A DNA stretch of 12,505 nt from Planctomycetaceae bacterium (GCA_027080405.1 JALWSL010000657.1:1-12505), one strand, 5' to 3'; positions 1 through 6,696 are shown, counted from the stretch's first letter. Program-made: numbers and translations. Notes: a model not told the origin generated them from the letters alone.

Positions 1-24
1 TCAGGTAAAGTTATAGCCGTTGAG

Positions 25-693
25 TCAAACAGAGTTTCCGTAAAAGCGGGGAAATCGAACGCTCACATAAACAGGGTGGGAAACATCGTCTTTGTGGAAG
101 CAGATGCTGGTGATTTTCTTGATTCTTTGGATGAAAGGGTTGATAAAATCGTTCTGGATCCAAAGCAGTTTTTGGAAGGCCCGCTGTACTTTTAATTCCT
201 GCTCCGCCTCCAACCCGAAACCTGCAATTGTCCGAATTAGAATGTCTGACAGGAGCCCCATCAGTGCATTCATCTGAACCAACGGAACATCGAGTTTCTT
301 GTTTCCGGCCAGAGGAGTGTGCATTTTGCCGACAACGTTGAGATACGTTGCAATTTTCTTGTCATAGCTGTGTCCAAGCAGATTCATCAGGTATCGCTGT
401 AAATGCTCCCGACGGAACTTTATTTGTGGGTTATTCAAATCGAGATCCGCGATCGAATTCGGCGTCTCGCCCTCATAACCGTGCTGTCTGGGAACAAAAT
501 GCCGGGCGGTTGCATCGTAGCTCAGCATTTTGTCGTACGTCGCTTCGACAATTTGCGGGATTAGCGGAGCAAAATTTCCAATTACCGATCGGATTGCAGA
601 GACGTCCTCTTCACCAAAGCCGATAAATTCAGCCAGATATTCGTATCGATAGACAATGTCCTCTTCCAACTTCGCTTCATCGATAGACTTCAT
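25..693 (-). CDS. Protoglobin (heme-binding globin-sensor domain protein)
   Basis: A 222-residue single-domain protoglobin that should bind heme and act on, or sense, O2, NO or CO in the cytoplasm. The N-terminal helix has YRYEYLAEFIGF (residues 15-26), as in protoglobins and globin-coupled sensors. VGKMHTPLAG (121-130) supplies the proximal heme ligand, His125, and Tyr53 in ATYDKML fits the distal B10 tyrosine. No methyl-accepting, GGDEF or kinase domain follows; about 25 unrecognised residues form the tail, so it is a stand-alone globin slightly longer than the roughly 195-residue archaeal ones. The ATG at 691-693 was chosen because AGGAAA lies just upstream and homology begins there. A TTG start at 780 would add 29 unrelated residues. 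It is divergent from hcp, which suggests a role in nitric oxide handling. Family assignment is strong; the physiological role is inferred. Confidence 0.9.
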   Translation of the reverse strand: MKSIDEAKLEEDIVYRYEYLAEFIGFGEEDVSAIRSVIGNFAPLIPQIVEATYDKMLSYDATARHFVPRQHGYEGETPNSIADLDLNNPQIKFRREHLQRYLMNLLGHSYDKKIATYLNVVGKMHTPLAGNKKLDVPLVQMNALMGLLSDILIRTIAGFGLEAEQELKVQRAFQKLLWIQNDFINPFIQRIKKITSICFHKDDVSHPVYVSVRFPRFYGNSV

Positions 694-837
694 ATTTCCT
701 GTTTCCACAAATTGAGTTACGAGCGGGGGACAATTCGAAAAGATAAAACATCGCTTGGCATTGTAGAGACTTTTGCCCAATCAAACAGCCAATAGAAACC
801 CTGGTTTTCTCTTTTCACTTTGAAAATGTTCTCCGTT

Positions 838-855
838 TGAAAAATGTGAAAAATG
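838..855 (+). repeat. Tandem direct repeat TGAAAAATG x2
   Basis: The 9-mer TGAAAAATG occurs twice back to back (838-846, 847-855). A near copy, TGAAAATG, is at 821-828 and forms one arm of the inverted repeat TTTTCA-CTT-TGAAAA (812-826). The sequence is directly visible; a role as an activator or repressor site for hcp or the protoglobin is inferred from position only. Confidence 0.6.
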
Positions 856-879
856 TACGGGAAAAACAGTAATCGGACA

Positions 880-908
880 TTGACGTCCATTATTGTGTTT
901 CCTATGAT
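880..908 (+). promoter_or_regulatory. Sigma-70 promoter of hcp
   Basis: TTGACG (880-885) and TATGAT (903-908) are separated by exactly 17 bp, which is close to the sigma-70 consensus. Transcription would start near 915 and give a leader of about 80 nt before the hcp ATG at 995. The inverted repeat GGAC-ATTGAC-GTCC (875-888) covers the -35 and could be an operator. Confidence 0.65.
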
Positions 909-994
909 TGAGGCTCGTTTTCCTGTCAGTTCGCGATGTGGTGATTTGGCGGGACTTGTTAGAAGTCATTGAAGCGGAGAATGGGAGAAAATCG

Positions 995-2284
995 ATGTTT
1001 TGTAATCAATGTGAACAGACGGCAAATGGGACGGGCTGCGTTGATATCGGTGTATGTGGCAAAGATGAGGATATGCAGTCTCTGCAGGAAATTATTCTGT
1101 ACGGATTGAAAGGGATGGCTGCCTATAAGAATCATGCCAGACGTTTAGGGCAGGTTGATGCCGAAGTCGATGCGTTCATTGAAGAGGCCCTGTTTTCCAC
1201 CATGACGAACGTCAACTTCGATATGGATACTCTTCTGGAGATCGTTCTGGATTGCGGAAAACACAATCTGCGGGTGATGGAAATGCTCGATAAGGGGCAC
1301 ACCGAGCGTTTCGGCACCCCCGAACCGACAACCGTTTACGAAGGGACGAAAGAGGGGCCGGGTATTCTGGTTACTGGCCACGATATGGTTGACATCGCCG
1401 ATCTGCTGGATCAGGCAAAAGATGCTGGCGTAAATGTCTACACGCATGGCGAAATGCTTCCCGCCCACAGTTATCCCAAGTTGAAGGCTCATCCCCATCT
1501 GGCTGGACATTACGGAACCGCCTGGCAAAATCAGCACCTCGAATTCACCCAGTTTACCGGGCCGATTGTTGCCACAACAAACTGTGTGCTTATTCCGTGG
1601 GAGTCCTATAAAGATCGCCTTTTCACGACCCGATTCACTGCGGTGCCCGGCGGAACCAGGATCAAAACGAACGACTTCTCACAGGTGATTGAGATGGCCA
1701 AGCAGTGTGCGCCGCTGCCTGAAAATAAGGTGAAGGAATCGACAATCGGCTTCCATCACAGTGTCATTTTGGGACTGGCTGATAAAATTGTCGACGCTGT
1801 CAAGTCGGGTGAGATCAAGCATTTCTACCTTGTGGGCGGCTGCGACGGAGCGGAAGCCGGGCGAAACTACTTCACGCAAGTTGGTGAAAACGCGCCTCAG
1901 GATTCAATCGTCCTGACTCTCGGCTGTGGAAAGTTCCGTGTCCGCGACCATGAATACGGAACCGTCGCCGGTTTGCCCCGCTTCCTCGACATGGGGCAAT
2001 GCAACGATGCGTTCGGTGCCATCCAGGTCGCTTTGGGATTGGCAAATGCATTTGATTGCAGTGTAAACGAATTACCGTTGACAATGACCATTTCCTGGTT
2101 CGAACAGAAAGCTGTCGCGGTTCTGCTGACGTTGCTCTATCTGGGAGTTCAGGGGATTCGCATCGGTCCGGAAGCACCCGGCTTTGTAACGCCCAATGTT
2201 TTCAAAATTCTCCAGGAGAAATTCGACCTGAAAATTATTGAAGCAGAGCCTCCCAAAGAACTGTTTGAATTGGCAACTGTCTGA
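995..2284 (+). CDS. hcp: Hybrid cluster protein (Hcp, hydroxylamine reductase family), class III
   Basis: A 429-residue class III hybrid cluster protein, an Fe-S enzyme that reduces hydroxylamine in vitro and is known in E. coli as a nitric oxide reductase. The N-terminal cubane ligands are Cys3, Cys6, Cys15 and Cys21 (C-x2-C-x8-C-x5-C). All hybrid-cluster ligands are visible: His129 (TGHD), Glu153 (HGEM), Cys197 (TTNC), Cys283 (GGCDG, the expected persulfide cysteine), Cys311 (LGCGK), Cys336 (GQCND) and Glu370 (WFEQK). Their spacing closely matches the Desulfovibrio enzyme, but the protein is about 120 residues shorter, as in class III. No reductase partner (Hcr) is adjacent, so the electron donor is unknown. 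The ATG at 995 is preceded by GGGAG at 6 nt and starts the MFCNQC motif; a TTG at 908 would lie inside the -10 box. It is divergent from a protoglobin gene. Confidence 0.97.
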   Translation: MFCNQCEQTANGTGCVDIGVCGKDEDMQSLQEIILYGLKGMAAYKNHARRLGQVDAEVDAFIEEALFSTMTNVNFDMDTLLEIVLDCGKHNLRVMEMLDKGHTERFGTPEPTTVYEGTKEGPGILVTGHDMVDIADLLDQAKDAGVNVYTHGEMLPAHSYPKLKAHPHLAGHYGTAWQNQHLEFTQFTGPIVATTNCVLIPWESYKDRLFTTRFTAVPGGTRIKTNDFSQVIEMAKQCAPLPENKVKESTIGFHHSVILGLADKIVDAVKSGEIKHFYLVGGCDGAEAGRNYFTQVGENAPQDSIVLTLGCGKFRVRDHEYGTVAGLPRFLDMGQCNDAFGAIQVALGLANAFDCSVNELPLTMTISWFEQKAVAVLLTLLYLGVQGIRIGPEAPGFVTPNVFKILQEKFDLKIIEAEPPKELFELATV

Positions 2285-2314
2285 TTCAGACGATCACAAA
2301 TTGGTTGATAGCGA

Positions 2315-2350
2315 GCAGGCCCCGAGTGTTCCTTGCCCTTTGGGGCCTGC
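2315..2350. terminator. Hairpin between convergent hcp and sialidase-like genes
   Basis: GCAGGCCCC (2315-2323) and GGGGCCTGC (2342-2350) form a perfect 9-bp GC-rich stem, which inner A-U and G-U pairs could extend, around an 18-nt loop. It lies 30 bp after the hcp stop and about 110 bp after the stop of the convergent gene, so it could stop transcription from both sides. There is no T-tract on either strand, so it is not a textbook intrinsic terminator. Confidence 0.55.
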
Positions 2351-2462
2351 GTTCGTATCGTGGCGGATCCGGTCTGTTTTTCAGTTTGCAATCCGCTATC
2401 AGATTTGCAGGGCTCTTCAGTTTGCCCAGTTTTCCCGGCTTGGTTGATGCATCTGTCCTGTT

Positions 2463-4427
2463 TCATTCGGCTCGATAGAACCAGCCAATCGGAACGGAGC
2501 GGAAACGGCTTGAGTACAGTCCGTTTTTTCCGCCAACGTAGTAACTCATTACCGCCCGGCCATGATGGAATGTCAAACTGGTATAGGCGTACGTGAAGTT
2601 GGGGTCTGTTTCGAGCTGCTTTTTCAACCGCCAGGTTTTTCCTTCATCTGAAGAGATAGCAACAGTCAGTGGAGTTCTCCTGCCGCCGTGCCCTTGTCCC
2701 TGAGAGTAGGTGTCGTTCCAGACGAGAATCAGATCGCCGGTCGATGGAATTCTGCGTAACGTTGAAGGCGCTTCCGGTGCCCGCACCCCCCATGATTTTG
2801 CCGGTGACCAGGTTTCCCCTGCATCGTTCGAATAACTTGCCGCGATATGTCCCGACTGGGTTCGAATAATCATCAGGATTCGACCATCGTTCAGTTCGAT
2901 GACTTCCGGTTCCATTGCACCGCGTTTGGAATAGTCAACACTTCCTCGCCCCCGTTTCCAGGTCTTCCCATTATTGTCGGAATAGAAGCAGAAGGACGTA
3001 AAGTGGTTGGTTCGGCGGACGTCGTCAGTCCATACAACCGGAACCAACAGTCGCCCCGAAGAGAGTCGTGTGACGCGATCATTGTTCAAGACATGATAAC
3101 CCTTGCCCGGAGTCACCAGAATTGGCTTTCCAAAACTGGTTGCATCATCTTCTGAAAGTCGCAAAAAGACTTTCAGGTCGTCCAGATCGTTTTTTACCAG
3201 GTAGAACATGGCCAGTGGTGTCTTCTCTTCGAGCTTCTCCGCTGGATATCTCAACGTGACGGACATCACATTTTTCCCGCCGATGTTTTCCTGTAGAACT
3301 CGTGATTGGCTCCATGACCGGCCCTCGTCGGTTGATATTTTCCCGATGATATGGGCTTTGGCAAAATCGGAACTGCTTCCAATGAATTCGGTTGTTGCAA
3401 ACAGTAAAGAGCCATTCCGTAACGCGATAATCGAACCCTCGCTGTAGCGCGGATTATTTTTCGTTGCCTGGTAGACATCCCGTACGATCATTTCGTCAGG
3501 GGCGCGGGGTTTGGGCTGTGACAGGACGAACAGGGCATGAGCAGAACGAACACGGACATCGATATTTTCGTCATCGAGCAATTCGACCAATCGTTCTTTT
3601 GCACAAAGCATTCTCGCTTCTCCTGCAAACACGGCTGAGTATGTTCGCACGACTGGATCGTCATTTCGGAGATTCTTCAGCAGACTCGCTTTCCCTTCGG
3701 GATCGCCCAGTGCCGCCAGTGCGTTGATGAAGTAAAGCTTTGAAAGCGGTTCCTGCACACGCTGCAATTCTTTTTTGAGAGTACCGATATCTGAAGAGTT
3801 GCCGATTCTTGCCAGAACCCAGGCAGAAATTCGAGCGATACTTTCATCCTTGTCCGTCAAATGTTTACGAAGCAGAACGAACGCTTCCGGATTGCCCCAT
3901 CTCCCCAGCGCTGCCGCCGCCATGAGCGCTTGGGTCAGATTATTCGTCTGGTTCATCGCCGCCCGCAATGCGTTTCCGTTGCCAATTTCATTCACTTTGT
4001 ACAGACTTTCGGCTGCATGAACATGGCCGTGGAGATCCTCGCCTTCCAATATGTTGAGCATGATCGCAGCCTTGCTTCGATCGCCCGCTCTGACAATCTC
4101 CCTTGCCAATCCACAGCGATGTTGATCATCCGTTTCCGTTTTCAATTTCGGCTCCAGAAACATCCGAACCTCTTTTCCATACCCTGCCAGAGTCAATGCC
4201 TCGGCCGCGTGCATCGAAGGCCAGAATTCATCTGATCGCAAAGCAGTCCGTAGTACGTTCAAAGCTTTTGACTCGATCTGCCTGGTGAGTTCGATGGTGT
4301 TGCTCATCTTGCCATCATGTCTCTGGGCTGCGACAGTTTCCTGTTGAACGACAGGACATGAAAGCAACGTGAGGGCCAGTCCGATAAGACAGCGATGGAA
4401 CCAATTGATTTGATACAGATACAGCAT
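2463..4427 (-). CDS. Exported HEAT-repeat / sialidase-like (Asp-box) protein
   Basis: A 654-residue two-part protein. Residues 1-35 form a signal peptide with hydrophobic core LIGLALTLLSC; Cys24 could be an imperfect lipobox, so it may be secreted or lipid-anchored. Residues of about 50-305 are HEAT-like helical repeats of some 30-35 residues (for example MAAAALGRWGNPEAF and VRVRSAHALFVLS). Residues of about 312-654 form a sialidase-type beta-propeller with four Asp boxes: STDEGRSW (365-372), SDNNGKTW (483-490), SNDAGETW (533-540) and SSDEGKTW (592-599). RYSEGS (327-332) and EPEVIELNDGR (506-516) resemble conserved parts of planctomycete and Bacteroidetes exo-alpha-sialidase-like proteins. 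Catalytic activity and substrate cannot be assigned from sequence alone; it may cleave or bind an extracellular glycan. The ATG at 4427 is needed for the signal peptide, though its ribosome binding site is weak. Confidence 0.85.
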   Translation of the reverse strand: MLYLYQINWFHRCLIGLALTLLSCPVVQQETVAAQRHDGKMSNTIELTRQIESKALNVLRTALRSDEFWPSMHAAEALTLAGYGKEVRMFLEPKLKTETDDQHRCGLAREIVRAGDRSKAAIMLNILEGEDLHGHVHAAESLYKVNEIGNGNALRAAMNQTNNLTQALMAAAALGRWGNPEAFVLLRKHLTDKDESIARISAWVLARIGNSSDIGTLKKELQRVQEPLSKLYFINALAALGDPEGKASLLKNLRNDDPVVRTYSAVFAGEARMLCAKERLVELLDDENIDVRVRSAHALFVLSQPKPRAPDEMIVRDVYQATKNNPRYSEGSIIALRNGSLLFATTEFIGSSSDFAKAHIIGKISTDEGRSWSQSRVLQENIGGKNVMSVTLRYPAEKLEEKTPLAMFYLVKNDLDDLKVFLRLSEDDATSFGKPILVTPGKGYHVLNNDRVTRLSSGRLLVPVVWTDDVRRTNHFTSFCFYSDNNGKTWKRGRGSVDYSKRGAMEPEVIELNDGRILMIIRTQSGHIAASYSNDAGETWSPAKSWGVRAPEAPSTLRRIPSTGDLILVWNDTYSQGQGHGGRRTPLTVAISSDEGKTWRLKKQLETDPNFTYAYTSLTFHHGRAVMSYYVGGKNGLYSSRFRSVPIGWFYRAE

Positions 4428-4538
4428 TGCTGGTCACTTTCATCAGAAAGGGTTGTGGGCAGGTAGAACAGAGATACCAGTAGCAATTAGTAGTTGATTT
4501 CATTCTGCTTTACAATGCAGTCTGCTCTTACCATTGCT

Positions 4539-4555
4539 GAGCGATGGCATCGCTC
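4539..4555. promoter_or_regulatory. 17-bp palindrome, candidate operator
   Basis: GAGCGATG-G-CATCGCTC is a perfect inverted repeat with 8-bp arms around one central base. It lies between the divergent sialidase-like gene (minus) and the ImmA-like gene (plus), about 50 bp upstream of the latter's -35. The symmetry and size suit a dimeric repressor site. It would also form a tight 7-bp hairpin with a 3-nt loop in the leader of the sialidase-like transcript. The binding protein is unknown. Confidence 0.45.
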
Positions 4556-4603
4556 CATCACGGTTTTGTGGAACGGGTATGTGGATAATTTTCGCCCGGA
4601 GTG

Positions 4604-4632
4604 TTGACGTAAGTACACCAATGTGGTATAAT
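4604..4632 (+). promoter_or_regulatory. Near-consensus sigma-70 promoter of the ImmA-like gene
   Basis: TTGACG (4604-4609) and a perfect TATAAT (4627-4632) are separated by 17 bp. Transcription would begin near 4639, leaving a leader of about 30 nt before the ATG at 4670. The -10 contains the ATG at 4631, which rules that codon out as the start in this transcript. ACCA-ATG-TGGT, a small inverted repeat, sits just before the -10. Confidence 0.8.
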
Positions 4633-4669
4633 GAACACTGTGTGCTCATTCATTGAAGGGGAGAGGGGT

Positions 4670-5377
4670 ATGTGGGATGTGAAGTTATGGCAGGAAGCGG
4701 CTGATCGGGAAGCGAATTTGGCATTGGAGCGGGGAGGATACACTTCGGGAGCCGTCGACGCGATTCAGTTGGCCCGGCGAATCGGCTGTGACGTCATTTT
4801 TGACCATCACCAGAGCAGTCGGGGGAGATTAAAACGATTGGGAAAGCGTTATGTCATTTTTCTCAAGCCGGATCAACGGCCCGAGCGGATTCAGTGGGCT
4901 GCCAGCCATGAAATTGGTGAAACATTGGCGTTCCGCGTTTTTCGTCGGCTCGGTGTTGATCCCACAGATAGCGAACCGGGCCTGCGAGAGCATGTCGCGA
5001 ATCTGCTGGCGTCCCGGTTATTGCTTCCCGGTCCTACGTTTTTTTCGGAAGCTGATGCTGTTTGTGAATCGCTGTTCCGTTTGAAAGAAATCTTTTCGAC
5101 CGCCAGTCATGAACTGATCGCGATGCGTCTACTTGATCGACCGGGGGACAGTTGTGTCACGGTGGTTGATCAGGGCCGTATTACCAAACGTCGCGTCAGC
5201 AACTCTTCCTGCTCACACAGGTTGTTGCCAAACGAGAAACAGTGCTGGGAGCGGACACATTCCCAATGTTGCTATCAGGAATATGAAGACGAAACCTACC
5301 GTATTCGCTGCTGGCCTATTCACGAAGAACATTGGAAGCGGGAGATCGTATTCACAAATCTCAAATGTCAGATATGA
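4670..5377 (+). CDS. ImmA/IrrE-family (M78-like) metallopeptidase with HExxE motif
   Basis: A 235-residue protein of the ImmA/IrrE fold, a family of metallopeptidases that typically cleave repressors. DAIQLARRIGCDVIFD (30-45) matches the family's N-terminal region. The zinc-motif helix reads AASHEIGE (77-84), with His80 and Glu81, but the usual second histidine is Glu84. Glu107 in LREHVANLLASRLLLPG fits the downstream family motif that carries the third ligand. After TASHELIAMRL (144-154) comes an unusual tail with Cys181, Cys192, Cys200, Cys201, Cys214 and Cys233 that could bind a metal. The start is the ATG at 4670, preceded by GGGGAG at 6 nt; an in-frame ATG at 4631 lies within the -10 box. 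No HTH repressor gene is adjacent, so the substrate is unknown. Whether HExxE is catalytic cannot be told from sequence. Confidence 0.85.
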   Translation: MWDVKLWQEAADREANLALERGGYTSGAVDAIQLARRIGCDVIFDHHQSSRGRLKRLGKRYVIFLKPDQRPERIQWAASHEIGETLAFRVFRRLGVDPTDSEPGLREHVANLLASRLLLPGPTFFSEADAVCESLFRLKEIFSTASHELIAMRLLDRPGDSCVTVVDQGRITKRRVSNSSCSHRLLPNEKQCWERTHSQCCYQEYEDETYRIRCWPIHEEHWKREIVFTNLKCQI

Positions 5378-5443
5378 GACAGGAGGTTTCGATTTCGGGT
5401 GACAAGTTGCGAATGGCCTGACGCAGGTAAAGACTGGCGGCAG

Positions 5444-5474
5444 AGTTCGAATGGCAGGGGAATAGAATCGAACT
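5444..5474. terminator. Possible hairpin between convergent genes
   Basis: AGTTCGA (5444-5450) and TCGAACT (5468-5474) form a 7-bp inverted repeat with a 17-nt loop in the gap between the convergent ImmA-like and deacetylase genes. It is followed on the plus strand by GTTTAATT, only a weak U-tract. A terminator role is inferred from position. Confidence 0.3.
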
Positions 5475-5507
5475 GTTTAATTGCTCTCATTGTCGCCATC
5501 ATCATTG

Positions 5508-6398
5508 TTACTGTTGCTGTTGCTGGGCAATCAATTTTTTTCGTTCAGTGATTATCTTGAAAGGATCGACAGGCACAGCCTTGGGGTCAATGTATTTCTC
5601 CAAATCGCGCAGGGCGATAACCCGGTAATTGTTTTCGGCCAGGTATTTCATATAAACTTCAAATTTCCCGACTGGTGTGTTGACCCAACTATGAGCCAGG
5701 TCTGGTGCACCGTGAAATTGGAGGATGGCAATGCGTCCGTTTTTTGCCTGCTTCACCGCTCGGACAAAATCGGATAATTCCCAGTCCGGTCTTGCGTCGC
5801 CTGCGGTGGGAAGAAGCAGGGGATGATCTTTTCCCGGCTCGTAGGCAACCCCTCGGCCTTTTTCATATGGATACTCCGGTGAACCGCCACGTCGGGCGAA
5901 TTTGATATTCAACTTCTTCAGAAGTGGCAAAGCCTCGGCCGCAATTCCATTTCCCGGATAGGCAAAACTGGTAGGTACCGGAATTCCATGCTCTTTGCAA
6001 CGTTCGTTGATTGCTTTCAGTTGGGCGGGATAGGCAGCCAACTGTTTTTTAAGGTTTTCCGGATGTGTTGCATCCAAACCGAGGTGATCACGTGTGTGAT
6101 TACCGATTTCAAAACCATCCTGATGCAGTCTTGCGATTTCTGTCCAGCTCATGTAGTGGTTTTTGTTTGTCTTGAACTCGAATCCTTCGGTGATAAAAAA
6201 GGTTGCTCCGAATCTGTATTTTCGAAGCAAAGGTCGCACAACGGTGTAATGGGACTTCACAGAATCATCGAATGTCAGCACGACAAGTTTATCTGGAATC
6301 GGCAGTTTGGGTACTGGCGATTCAGCAAACGCCGAGGCCCCGGTTTCCAACAGGAACAGTATTCCAATCGCGATCGCAACGATTCGTTGAAAGGGCAT
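5508..6398 (-). CDS. Secreted polysaccharide deacetylase (NodB homology domain, CE4-like)
   Basis: A 296-residue exported enzyme that should remove N-acetyl (or O-acetyl) groups from a polysaccharide outside the cytoplasm. The signal peptide is residues 1-25 (hydrophobic core IVAIAIGILFLL, probable cleavage after ASAFA). NodB motif 1 is LTFDDS, with the Asp44/Asp45 pair. Motif 2 is GNHTRDH, with metal ligands His101 and His105. Motif 3 is FAYPGNG (145-151), and the last motif is ILQFHG with His229. The C-terminus ends in five glutamines encoded by a CAGCAA repeat. The ATG at 6398 is required for the signal peptide; the ribosome binding site is weak. It appears monocistronic, with a hairpin-rich 300-bp leader region. 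The substrate, such as a cell-surface glycan or peptidoglycan, cannot be told from sequence. Confidence 0.92.
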   Translation of the reverse strand: MPFQRIVAIAIGILFLLETGASAFAESPVPKLPIPDKLVVLTFDDSVKSHYTVVRPLLRKYRFGATFFITEGFEFKTNKNHYMSWTEIARLHQDGFEIGNHTRDHLGLDATHPENLKKQLAAYPAQLKAINERCKEHGIPVPTSFAYPGNGIAAEALPLLKKLNIKFARRGGSPEYPYEKGRGVAYEPGKDHPLLLPTAGDARPDWELSDFVRAVKQAKNGRIAILQFHGAPDLAHSWVNTPVGKFEVYMKYLAENNYRVIALRDLEKYIDPKAVPVDPFKIITERKKLIAQQQQQ

Positions 6399-6433
6399 CT
6401 TCGATACTTTCTGTCTTTCGGATTACGGAACAA

Positions 6434-6454
6434 AGTGTCTTGCTGTGTGACACT
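6434..6454. promoter_or_regulatory. Inverted repeat upstream of the deacetylase
   Basis: AGTGTC (6434-6439) and GACACT (6449-6454) form 6-bp arms around 9 nt. The position just ahead of the deacetylase start suits an operator or a leader hairpin; function is not known. Confidence 0.3.
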
Positions 6455-6519
6455 ATTGTTACCATTTGGCCGACTCGGAAAAAATGAATTGTGCAAACCC
6501 CGGCAAGGGAGCCAGATCT

Positions 6520-6540
6520 GTTTCATCCTGGGTATGAAAC
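6520..6540. promoter_or_regulatory. Inverted repeat GTTTCAT-N7-ATGAAAC
   Basis: Perfect 7-bp arms (6520-6526 and 6534-6540) flank 7 nt, 122-142 bp upstream of the deacetylase start. It could be an operator or a stem-loop at the end of the upstream operon transcript. Confidence 0.3.
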
Positions 6541-6667
6541 GCAACAGAGTAAATGCAACAGGGAAGGGGACTGTCGGCGCACTGTGTCGGATATCTCCCG
6601 CTTCTGTTGAGTGTAACCATATTCCCCAAGGGGCCTGGAAGTTGTTGATGTTATGTCCGTTTCAGGT

Positions 6668-6696
6668 GTTACCGGGATGACGATCAGCCCGGTGAC
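6668..6696 (-). terminator. Hairpin after the SDH-type protease gene
   Basis: GTTACCGGG (6668-6676) pairs with CCCGGTGAC (6688-6696) in a 9-bp stem with one G-U pair and an 11-nt loop. It begins 3 bp beyond the protease stop codon, at the end of the presumed four-gene operon. No T-tract follows on the minus strand, so it may be a terminator of atypical form or a 3'-end stabilising stem. Confidence 0.5.

Larger units (their letters stand above)
694..994. promoter_or_regulatory. Divergent control region between protoglobin and hcp
   Basis: This 301-bp region separates two divergent genes and holds no convincing gene. Reading left to right it contains an inverted repeat TTTTCA-CTT-TGAAAA (812-826), a perfect tandem direct repeat of TGAAAAATG (838-846 and 847-855) with a shorter copy TGAAAATG at 821-828, and the hcp promoter (880-908), whose -35 is overlapped by GGAC-N6-GTCC (875-888). 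The repeats lie about 60 to 95 bp upstream of the predicted hcp transcription start, where an activator could bind. No clear sigma-70 promoter was found for the protoglobin. The sites match no named nitric oxide regulator motif that I can recognise. Confidence 0.5.

Noticed and set aside
694..780. N-terminal extension of the protoglobin from a TTG at 780
   Set aside because: The 29 extra residues have no protoglobin similarity, and the ATG at 693 has AGGAAA upstream.
947..962. Sigma-54 promoter-like TTGGCGGGACTTGTTA upstream of hcp
   Set aside because: The spacing between the GG and GC elements is wrong, and a good sigma-70 promoter is already present.
908..994. N-terminal extension of Hcp from a TTG at 908
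   Set aside because: The codon overlaps the -10 box, and Hcp proteins begin near the MFCNQC motif at 995.
5988..6680. Open plus-strand frame of 230 codons
   Set aside because: About two-thirds is antisense to the polysaccharide deacetylase. The rest covers the hairpin-rich gap; the product is not protein-like and no ribosome binding site was seen.
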